NCBI GenBank assembly: GCA_964489055.1
Contig: CAZAXF010000028.1
Span: 1-39,402 of the forward strand
DNA from: 66-474 sp964489055
GTDB lineage: Bacteria > Pseudomonadota > Gammaproteobacteria > Xanthomonadales > Rhodanobacteraceae
Direction of reading: 5' to 3'
DNA: 39,402 nucleotides
Below are positions 33,797 to 39,402 of the stretch, piece by piece (positions within the stretch are counted from its first letter, which is position 1; each line of letters starts with the position of its first letter). The translations under genes and the position numbers were made by a program. A model generated the notes under the pieces. The model was not told the DNA's origin. It did not search any database and saw only the letters and a program-made list of their open reading frames with translations.

Positions 33797-33807
33797 GGAA
33801 CACAGCC

Positions 33808-34344
33808 ATGAAGAACGGTTACGCACTGCTCACCATCAAGAGCTTGGATGACGATGCACGCACGCTGCACGGCATTGCGACGACAATCGCGACGGACAGG
33901 GTGGGCGACGTCGTTGAACCGCGCGGCGCCAAGTACAAGCTGCCGCTGCCGCTGCTCTGGCAGCACGACGTGTCGCAGCCGGTTGGCTACGTTACGCAAG
34001 CGCACGTCACCGACAACGGCATTGAGATTACGGCGCAGCTCGCAAAGTCTGACACCCCGGGCACGTTGCGCGACAGGCTGGACGAAGCGTGGGAGTCCAT
34101 CAAAGTCGGGCTCGTGCGCGGGCTGAGCATTGGCTTTCGTGCATTGCAAGACGAACCGCTTGGCGACGGGTTCGCGCGGCGCTTCCTCAAGTGGGAGTGG
34201 CTGGAGTTGAGCGCAGTAACGATCCCTGCCAATGCGCAGGCGTCCATCACCGCAGTGAAGTCAGCTTGTGCGCATCATGGCGGCGCGCCGCGCAAGCGCG
34301 CTGACGGCGCGTACTTGCTGCGCTGCGCCCCGGGGGGAGGGTGA
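33808..34344 (+). CDS. HK97-family prohead protease
   Basis: Serine protease (S78 type) of 178 residues that processes the capsid precursor. LPLPLLWQHDVSQPVGYV carries the catalytic His53; the nucleophile is Ser107 in RGLSIGF. The strand ELSAVTIPANAQASI near residue 140 is the typical C-terminal motif of the family. Capsid plus protease on the same element means it can assemble its own procapsid. The order (capsid first, protease third) is opposite to most HK97-like phages, where the protease comes before capsid. Confidence 0.88.
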   Translation: MKNGYALLTIKSLDDDARTLHGIATTIATDRVGDVVEPRGAKYKLPLPLLWQHDVSQPVGYVTQAHVTDNGIEITAQLAKSDTPGTLRDRLDEAWESIKVGLVRGLSIGFRALQDEPLGDGFARRFLKWEWLELSAVTIPANAQASITAVKSACAHHGGAPRKRADGAYLLRCAPGGG

Positions 34345-34426
34345 AAAAGTTGCGCCTGATCACGCGGATCATACGCCCTCCCCCATTTGATTCTTTATTC
34401 CGCAAGGAAACAAGGGAGTAACCATC

Positions 34427-34828
34427 ATGGCGCGCAAGTCTCACCAAGCAAGCAACGTCGTACCAATCCGCTCAAACCAACATCTGACACCACCACGCAC
34501 GTTGCCCGCTGCGCAGAAGGTTTTGTGGAGGGCGGTTGTTGACTGCAAGCCGGCGGACTGGTTCGGGCCGGACACGGCGCCGTTGCGGCTGGAATATGTG
34601 CGGGCTGCTGCCGCATGCGACGTGCTTGAACAGCGGGTAGCTAGCGCGCTGGACAGCGGCAACGTTGACGCGGTGGCAAAGCTGACGCGCATCCGTAACA
34701 CTGAATCCCAGCGCGTCGCCGCGTTCGCCACCAAAATGCGTATCTCACAGCAAAGCAAGTACGACGCGCGCAAAGCTGCACGCCGGAACCGTGGGCCTTC
34801 TTTGCTGGGGCGTCCGTGGGATAGCTAA
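34427..34828 (+). CDS. Phage terminase small subunit (P27-like)
   Basis: A 133-residue protein like P27-type small terminase subunits: PRTLPAAQKVLWRAVVDCKPADWFGPDTAPLRLEYVRAAAACDVLEQRV is the helical DNA-binding and oligomerisation region, and the C-terminal part is basic. It would recognise the element's packaging site and direct a helper-encoded large subunit. The ATG at 34427 has GGGAG upstream. The preceding 82-bp gap holds a TGATC-N5-GATCA inverted repeat. No large subunit or HNH gene follows; the next genes are on the other strand. Confidence 0.75.
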   Translation: MARKSHQASNVVPIRSNQHLTPPRTLPAAQKVLWRAVVDCKPADWFGPDTAPLRLEYVRAAAACDVLEQRVASALDSGNVDAVAKLTRIRNTESQRVAAFATKMRISQQSKYDARKAARRNRGPSLLGRPWDS

Positions 34829-34927
34829 TCGGTTTCAGAAAGCGGCCATGCGGGCGCGTTAAGCGACGAGCGCGAACCGGCGCGGACGGGGACGGTAGCG
34901 CGCCCACTCCTTTTGCACTTGGCCGGG

Positions 34928-36001
34928 TTAGCTGAGCTTGAAAGGAAGGTGTCCTTCCTTGATTGCCTTGACTACAACTTCCAACGCTTTCATGGCTTCA
35001 TCAGTCGGGGAGACGATGAGGTCTTGTTTGTCGTAGATCCGGCCGGGCGGAGTGGAAACCTGAGCGAGCGTTGCGTTGCACAATCGTTGCAACGGTTCGT
35101 TGCCCTGTGCATCAGTTCCAACTTTTTTCATTTGCTCCTGAAAGCCTTGGAACGACTGCGCAACCGAAACCTTGAAACCATAGTCCTCTTCCAATCGCTT
35201 TGCCAAGGCGGATTCGCGGCTTGAGTGCATTGCTAGCCAAACGAGTGCTGCTGCAACGGGCACGCGTGACAACCAAAGCACTAATAGCTGTTGGTAGGTC
35301 ATCGTCGTTGCGTTGTGGTAAACCTCTAGGAAACTTATGAAGGCCAGTACCGTGAGCGCGATGACGGACCCTAAGAACAACCACTGCCACCGCAGCCGCG
35401 GCTTCAAGAAAGTTTTACGCCGCTCGTTGAACGCAGCGGCGAGTCCGGCACTTGTCGCGCCCGGGAGCAAGTCCGTGATCGCTTGCAGTTGCGCATCGCA
35501 CTTCCCAGCAAGCTCATCTAGCTTTGCCTCGTACGCGTCGACCTTCTGTTTCACGCTGGTCGCTTTTTCGGCTAGTGCTTTGATGTTTGCGGTCGCAGCC
35601 TTGGATTCTGCCAATGCGGCTGCTACTAACTTCGCGTTCTCATCGACGGTGGCTTTTGACGCACCAATTGTAGCTTGGGTCGCGTTGATGGCGACGCTAG
35701 TTTCCTCCGCACTTTTCTTGAAACCGTCTGCCTCAGTTTGCGACTGCTTAGCACTGGTTAGCACGGAGTCCAATTGCGTCCGGACTTCTGTTGCCCTTTT
35801 TTGAGCACTATCGATCTGCTCCGCTTGCGTTGCCACCGCAGACCGCTTAGCTTCAACTTCCGCTGCTGCCGATTCGATAGCTAGCTTCGTTTTTGTGAGG
35901 TCGTTAGAGAGGGTTTTAGCTTCGGCCACAATCCCTGACAGATTTTTCAGTGCACTCTTCGAAATTTCCTCGTTTGGACCATCGTTCTGCTCGTCGCTCA
36001 T
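34928..36001 (-). CDS. Coiled-coil membrane protein, unknown, candidate accessory cargo
   Basis: A 357-residue protein: long coiled coil (about 15-180; heptads rich in alanine, lysine and glutamate), the segment ITDLLPGATSAGLAAAFNERR, two membrane helices (about 205-225 and 239-258) and a C-terminal soluble part starting SSRESALAKRLEEDYGFKVSVAQSFQGF. I do not know a function; proteins with this coiled coil, two-helix, helical-tail layout occur in accessory regions. Its base composition is clearly more AT-rich than its neighbours, and it runs against the morphogenesis block, both signs of an independently acquired cargo gene. Phage-interference or membrane-sensing function is inference. Confidence 0.75.
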   Translation of the reverse strand: MSDEQNDGPNEEISKSALKNLSGIVAEAKTLSNDLTKTKLAIESAAAEVEAKRSAVATQAEQIDSAQKRATEVRTQLDSVLTSAKQSQTEADGFKKSAEETSVAINATQATIGASKATVDENAKLVAAALAESKAATANIKALAEKATSVKQKVDAYEAKLDELAGKCDAQLQAITDLLPGATSAGLAAAFNERRKTFLKPRLRWQWLFLGSVIALTVLAFISFLEVYHNATTMTYQQLLVLWLSRVPVAAALVWLAMHSSRESALAKRLEEDYGFKVSVAQSFQGFQEQMKKVGTDAQGNEPLQRLCNATLAQVSTPPGRIYDKQDLIVSPTDEAMKALEVVVKAIKEGHLPFKLS

Positions 36002-36105
36002 GTCGACCCCCTAAGGTTGGAGACCTCGTGCTAGTAACGGCTATAGTTTACCAACCGCGGCCGACAAACGCGCAACATTGCGCTAGCTTGGGCGGTTAGC
36101 AACAC

Positions 36106-36354
36106 CTAGTGCTCGTGATCCCTAGGCGGGTTTGGGTCATTACCTGGAGCAATGGTGTCCTTGCTTCGAATACGACCATTCACCGCCATGGTCGTCAGCT
36201 CTCCGCCGCCCTCGTTCTTGAGCATTCTGCGAGCGGCCTGTTCTGCTTGCTTTTGCGTGTTGTGCACACTGCCTGCACGGTCAGCACCGTTGCGCTTGTT
36301 CGCCCAAGTGCCGTCGTGACGTCGGAATACGGTTCTACCGTTTTGTCTGCTCAT
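36106..36354 (-). CDS. DUF2188-family small protein
   Basis: An 82-residue protein matching the DUF2188 pattern: RRHDGTWANKRNGADRAGSVHNTQKQAEQAARRMLKNEGGGEL, then NGRIRSKDTI and a C-terminal DPNPPRD. Members are small soluble proteins common on plasmids, phages and islands; the function is unknown. GAGGAA lies seven to twelve bases before the ATG at 36354; a longer upstream frame is not needed. It is transcribed toward the coiled-coil gene, about 105 bp from it, so the two may be expressed together. Confidence 0.8.
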   Translation of the reverse strand: MSRQNGRTVFRRHDGTWANKRNGADRAGSVHNTQKQAEQAARRMLKNEGGGELTTMAVNGRIRSKDTIAPGNDPNPPRDHEH

Positions 36355-36784
36355 TGAAGGTTCCTCAACATTTGCATGCTCTGTTTGCCCGATGTACGCA
36401 GCGATGCTACCTGCTGTACGTCTCATCTCGTGAGACAGGCAACGTGAGCAGCTAACAGTCACCCCGGCGTCGGCTGCACCGCATCCCTGCGATCGCCAGA
36501 CTTCCGGGGCAAGCACAGTGTCCCGCATGTGCGCACTTCCGTCCGTCGTCCTGCATCCCCGCAACACGTAGGAAACGCCCTACAACGTGCGCGATGTGCC
36601 GGTGTGCAGCACCCTTGGAACAGTGGCGATCACGCTTGTGGAGGAGCACGCGCAGCGCTGGACGCTGCTGCTGTGCTGGATGTGCTGCTAGCGCGAGCGT
36701 ATGCGTCCACAGCAAGCATGCGCGCCCCCGTGCGTGTACTGCTAGCGCTGCTGCTGCGCGTGCGCTGCAGCGTCGCAGGCTCGC
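36355..36784. other. Gene-free right end of the element
   Basis: About 430 bp before the right arm sites. It contains the promoter of the DUF2188 gene and GCTGCTG-rich, GCTAGCGC-containing repeats between about 36660 and 36770. Small frames lack ribosome binding sites. It may hold additional recombination-protein sites. Confidence 0.4.
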
Positions 36785-36805
36785 TTGCACTTACTGTGCA
36801 CTTAC
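36785..36805 (+). promoter_or_regulatory. Right arm-type integrase sites
   Basis: TTGCACTTAC (36785-36794) and TGTGCACTTAC (36795-36805) share GCACTTAC on an 11-bp period, in the same orientation and spacing as 27498-27518 at the left end. Confidence 0.65.
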
Positions 36806-36808
36806 AGC

Positions 36809-36836
36809 AAAAGCGCCACCCGGCTAGGGGTGGCGC
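36809..36836 (-). terminator. Terminator downstream of tRNA-Val
   Basis: On the minus strand a nine-base stem GCGCCACCC/GGGTGGCGC is followed by TTTT. It lies 17 bp past the tRNA 3' end, inside the element, so the element supplies the terminator of the restored tRNA gene. Confidence 0.85.
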
Positions 36837-36852
36837 AAGTGCTTGAAAACAT

Positions 36853-36927
36853 TGGTGGGCGGTGCAGGGATCGAACCTGCGACACCTGCCGTGTGAAGGC
36901 AGTGCTCTACCGCTGAGCTAACCGCCC
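36853..36927 (-). tRNA. tRNA-Val (anticodon CAC), attachment site
   Basis: A complete 75-nt cloverleaf with encoded CCA. The acceptor GGGCGGT pairs with ACCGCCC; the D arm is GCTC...GAGC; the anticodon stem CTGCC/GGCAG encloses TTCACAC, anticodon CAC, which reads GUG valine codons. The T arm is GCAGG/CCTGC with TTCGATC. The 5' half belongs to the chromosome and the 3' half from the anticodon arm on to the integrated element, so this gene is a chimera restored by integration. Confidence 0.95.
36885..36901. repeat. Right attachment core
   Basis: Seventeen bases identical to 27388-27404, in the anticodon stem-loop of the intact tRNA-Val. Confidence 0.85.
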
Positions 36928-37022
36928 ACGCGAACCGGCAAGTCTAGGGGCGGCGGGATTTGCGGTCAATCGGGTCGGTTGCGGTTGCTACAATCGGCGG
37001 ATCATTTTGCCGGATCATCGCC

Positions 37023-37343
37023 ATGGACCACATCCTGCACGCGCTCGTCAATTACCAGCTCACGCCGTGGAAGGCGGTGGGCTATTTCGGCATGGTGCTG
37101 TTCACCAGCCGGTGGTTCGTGCAGCTTTACTACACGCGCAAGTTCAAGCGGGTGGTGATGCCGCTGGGGTTCTGGGTGTTGTCGGTGTGCGGCAGCGTGC
37201 TGTTGCTGGCGTATTTCATCTTCGGCAAGAACGATTCGGTGGGCATCCTGGCCAACCTGTTTCCGGTGTTCGTGTCGGTGTACAACCTGGTGATGCACCT
37301 GCGCCACAACAAGAACGACAGGACCGGGGACGCGACCGCGTAG
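37023..37343 (+). CDS. Lipid A biosynthesis N-terminal domain (LAB_N) membrane protein
   Basis: A 106-residue protein with three membrane helices. LTPWKAVGYFGMVLFTSRWFVQLYYTRKFKRVVMPLGFWVLSVCGSVLLLAYF matches the LAB_N domain often found next to or fused with lipid A genes. Stand-alone members occur beside glycosyltransferases and are of uncertain role in lipid A or lipid-linked sugar modification. No partner glycosyltransferase lies here. The start at 37023 is chosen for the domain boundary; the upstream frame extends toward the tRNA. Confidence 0.85.
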   Translation: MDHILHALVNYQLTPWKAVGYFGMVLFTSRWFVQLYYTRKFKRVVMPLGFWVLSVCGSVLLLAYFIFGKNDSVGILANLFPVFVSVYNLVMHLRHNKNDRTGDATA

Positions 37344-37475
37344 CGGGCCTGTGGTGGATACGCTAGGATCGGCGTCCGACCCGCCTTGCAGCGGGTCCGG
37401 GCAGGGGGTGCGGGCCGGCGTCGGCGGGTCCGCGTTGTCATCGAACAGGTTGGTTCAACCACCCGGGGAGGGAAC

Positions 37476-37748
37476 ATGAACGCACGCCTTGGTACGCAGG
37501 AAGGGTCACCGGTTTCGCTGGGCGACTGGATTCTCACGCTCATCGTGCTGATGATTCCGCTGGTCAACATCATCATGTTGTTCGTGTGGGGTTTTTCCGG
37601 CGGCACCCATCCGAGCAAGCAGAACTTCTGCCGCGCCCAGTTGGTCCTGATCGCGATCTTCATCGTGCTGGCGATCCTGTTCGCGGTCATGGGCGGGTTC
37701 GCGGCCATGTCCCTGATGCAGCACGCGGGCGGCGGCGCGGCGTTGTAG
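37476..37748 (+). CDS. Small two-helix membrane protein
   Basis: A 90-residue protein with two hydrophobic helices (about 17-38 and 50-78) joined by SGGTHPSKQNFCRAQL. Such short proteins, with an N/Q-N-[FY]-x-RAQL joint, are common in bacteria and of unknown function. GGGGAGG lies four bases before the ATG at 37476, so the start is firm. Confidence 0.8.
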   Translation: MNARLGTQEGSPVSLGDWILTLIVLMIPLVNIIMLFVWGFSGGTHPSKQNFCRAQLVLIAIFIVLAILFAVMGGFAAMSLMQHAGGGAAL

Positions 37749-37778
37749 CGCGCGCACTACCTGTCCGGAGGTGTCCTG

Positions 37779-37898
37779 CGGCGGACGGTGTCCGACCTGC
37801 ACGCCAGGCGTGGGTAGGGCGGGCACTGCCCGCCTGCGGATGTATCGGCGGACGGTGTCCGCCCTGCACGCCAGGCATGGGTGACGGGCACTGCCCGC
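37779..37898. repeat. Two direct repeats with GCCCG palindromes
   Basis: Two units with a 67-bp period (37779-37834 and 37846-37898) sharing CGGCGGACGGTGTCCG, CCTGCACGCCAGGC and GGGCACTGCCCG, the last self-complementary. They lie between the small membrane protein and metH, a common place for repeats in this genome. No gene is visible. Confidence 0.8.
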
Positions 37899-37948
37899 GG
37901 CCTTTCGGTATGCAGTGGGCGGGATCCGTCCTGTCGCGCGGCGCGGAG

Positions 37949-39402
37949 TCAGTCGGGATCGTAGTCGAGGTTGGCGGACAGCCAGCGCTCGGCTTCGGCC
38001 AGGGTCCAGCCCTTGCGTTTGGCGTAGTCCTCGACCTGGTCCTTCGTGAGCTTGCCGACCACGAAGTACTGGCTGTCGGGATGGCTGAAGTACCAGCCCG
38101 ACACGGCTGAGGCCGGGTACATCGAAAAGCCTTCGGTCAGCTCGATGTTGGCGTTTTTCGTCGCGTCGAGCAGCTTGAACAGGGTGGCCTTCTCGGTGTG
38201 GTCGGGACAGGCGGGATAGCCGGGCGCCGGGCGGACGCCACGCCATTTTTCCGCGATCAGGTCTTCGTTGGTCAAGGACTCGTCGGGCGCGTAGCCCCAG
38301 TACTTCATGCGTACCTCGCGGTGTATCCATTCGGCCAGCGCCTCGGCCATGCGGTCGGCCAGCGCCTTGAGGATGATCGACGAGTAGTCGTCGTTGTCCT
38401 GCTTGAAACGCTCCAGGTGTTCCTCGATGCCGAGGCCGGCGGTGACCGCGAAGCCGCCGATCCAGTCCTGGACGCCGGTGTCCTTCGGCGCGATGAAATC
38501 GGCCAGGCACAGGTTGGGCCGTTCGGCCGGCTTGTCGGCCTGCTGGCGCAGGTGGTGCAGCATCACCGTGTTTCCCGAGTCCCCGGTCCCCGGTCCCCGG
38601 TCCCCGGTCCCGGCACTGTCATGGCCTTCGCCTTGAAGGGGCGGGAGGGTCAGCTCGATGTCGTCACCAATCCGCGCCGCCGGCCAGAATCCGATCACGG
38701 CCTTGGCGCGCAGCCATTTTTCCTCGACGATCTTCTTCAGGATCTCCTGCGCGTCGTCGAACAGTTCGGTGGCCTGCGCACCAACCTTTTCGTCCTTGAG
38801 GATCGCGGGATAGCGGCCGTGCAGCTCCCAGGCCTGGAAGAACGGGGTCCAGTCGGTGACCTTGAGCAGTTCCTCCAGCGGGATGTCGTCGATGACGGTG
38901 ATGCCGGGCTTGTTCGGTACCGGTGGGGTGTAGTCGCTCCAGTCGAATTTCGCGCCATTGGCGCGCGCGGCCTTCAGCGACACCAGTTTCTTGCGCGGAC
39001 CACGGTTCTTGTGGCGTTCGCGCACCTGGGCGTATTCGGCACGCACCTTGTCCAGGAAGTTGTCGACCAGCTCCTTGCTGACCAGCGACTGCGCCACGCC
39101 GACCGCGCGCGAGGCGTCCTTGACCCACACGCAGGCGGTTTCGTAGTTGGGCTCGATCTTGATCGCGGTGTGCGCGCGCGAGGTGGTGGCGCCGCCGATC
39201 AGGAGCGGGATCTTGAAATCCTGGCGCTTCATTTCCTTGGCCACGTGCGTCATTTCCTCGAGCGAAGGCGTGATCAGGCCCGAAACGCCGATCATGTCGG
39301 CGTTCTCGGCGATCGCGGTGTCGAGGATCTTCTGGGACGGCACCATCACGCCGAGGTCCACCACCTCGAAGTTGTTGCAGGCCAGCACCACGCCGACGAT
39401 GT
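37949..39402 (-). CDS. metH: Cobalamin-dependent methionine synthase MetH, C-terminal part
   Basis: The gene runs off the window edge; its 5' part is missing. The visible frame starts in the cobalamin-binding domain (IVGVVLACNNFEVVDLGVMVP, GVSGLITPSLEEM, LLIGGATTSRAHTA) and continues into the complete SAM-dependent reactivation domain (ELHGRYPAIL, RPAPGYPACPDHTEK, SGWYFSHPDSQYFVVGK, RWLSANLDYDPD). The enzyme transfers the methyl group of methyltetrahydrofolate to homocysteine. Between DDIEL and TVMLHHLRQQ, where homologues have a short loop, it carries about 22 extra residues rich in glycine, encoded by a heptamer array and a palindromic repeat (38580-38649). The active-site regions are otherwise intact. 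Confidence 0.95.
   Translation of the reverse strand, partial: IVGVVLACNNFEVVDLGVMVPSQKILDTAIAENADMIGVSGLITPSLEEMTHVAKEMKRQDFKIPLLIGGATTSRAHTAIKIEPNYETACVWVKDASRAVGVAQSLVSKELVDNFLDKVRAEYAQVRERHKNRGPRKKLVSLKAARANGAKFDWSDYTPPVPNKPGITVIDDIPLEELLKVTDWTPFFQAWELHGRYPAILKDEKVGAQATELFDDAQEILKKIVEEKWLRAKAVIGFWPAARIGDDIELTLPPLQGEGHDSAGTGDRGPGTGDSGNTVMLHHLRQQADKPAERPNLCLADFIAPKDTGVQDWIGGFAVTAGLGIEEHLERFKQDNDDYSSIILKALADRMAEALAEWIHREVRMKYWGYAPDESLTNEDLIAEKWRGVRPAPGYPACPDHTEKATLFKLLDATKNANIELTEGFSMYPASAVSGWYFSHPDSQYFVVGKLTKDQVEDYAKRKGWTLAEAERWLSANLDYDPD
38580..38649. repeat. Heptamer array and palindrome inside metH
   Basis: Nearly five copies of TCCCCGG (38580-38613) and, 11 bases on, a CCTTCGCCTTGAAGG palindrome (38625-38639) with GGGCGGGAGGG. 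The palindrome is a variant of the CCCCTTGAAGGGG repeats at 9386-9552 and 20396-20416. The unit is seven bases, so a change by one copy would shift the metH frame. Confidence 0.8.

Larger units (their letters stand above)
27388..36901 (+). mobile_element. Integrated phage satellite-like element in tRNA-Val
   Basis: About 9.5 kb between two copies of a 17-bp core (CCTGCCGTGTGAAGGCA) that forms the anticodon stem-loop of tRNA-Val. Gene order: integrase, small basic protein, AlpA-like regulator, primase-helicase, repeat-rich possible origin, small protein, major capsid, two unknown genes, prohead protease, small terminase; then two genes on the other strand. Portal, large terminase, head-tail connectors, tail and lysis genes are missing, so it cannot form a phage alone. 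Content and size agree with a phage satellite, closest to capsid-forming PICI-like elements, that uses a helper phage. A decayed prophage is the alternative, but the compact intact frames argue against it. Confidence 0.85.

Noticed and set aside
36529..36846. 105-codon plus-strand frame near the right end of the element
   Set aside because: It overlaps the arm sites and the tRNA terminator and has no initiation signal.

Overview
The window looks like a chromosome segment of a high-GC gammaproteobacterium of the Xanthomonadales (Xanthomonadaceae or Rhodanobacteraceae type). The grounds are the third-position GC bias, the short GGAG-type ribosome binding sites, the many short palindromic and heptameric intergenic repeats, and the content of housekeeping genes. 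Species cannot be fixed from the sequence alone. No gene product was compared with a database; all names rest on motifs read by eye.

Region 1 (1-5930): a TctE/QseC-like sensor kinase and OmpR-type regulator operon, a small SET-domain protein, a secreted ComEA-like helix-hairpin-helix protein, an M20 peptidase and a rhomboid protease. Region 2 (5931-10206) is a peroxide-response cluster: oxyR and rnk on the minus strand, divergent from ahpC and ahpD on the plus strand, plus a heme-binding beta-barrel gene. A 37-bp OxyR-like operator lies in front of ahpC, and a second one with the same architecture lies in front of the beta-barrel gene, which suggests it belongs to the same regulon. Region 3 (10326-21463): a secreted M1 aminopeptidase, an unusual 1391-residue membrane protein, prmC, a BlaI-type repressor with an M56 peptidase fused to a TonB C-terminal domain, dgkA and a TPM-domain protein. 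Region 4 (21469-27225): a YyaL-like thioredoxin-domain protein bracketed by two related miniature inverted-repeat elements, then an RlmI-like methyltransferase, lgt and a DUF72 protein.

Region 5 (27388-36901) is an integrated element of about 9.5 kb in the anticodon stem-loop of a tRNA-Val gene. It has a 17-bp core repeat at both ends and a pair of GCACTTAC repeats, probable integrase arm sites, inside each end. Its genes run integrase, small protein, AlpA-like regulator, primase-helicase, a possible origin with repeated GAAGGCGC, then a morphogenesis block (major capsid protein, two unknown small genes, prohead protease, small terminase subunit). Portal, large terminase, tail and lysis genes are absent. 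This is the layout of a capsid-carrying phage satellite rather than a complete prophage. On the opposite strand at its right end are a coiled-coil membrane protein of lower GC and a DUF2188 protein, in the position where such elements carry cargo such as phage defence.

Region 6 (36853-39402): the reconstituted tRNA-Val, an LpxB-N-like membrane protein, a small two-helix membrane protein, and the 3' part of metH. The metH reading frame contains an in-frame insertion made of a heptamer array and a palindromic repeat also seen between genes elsewhere in the window.
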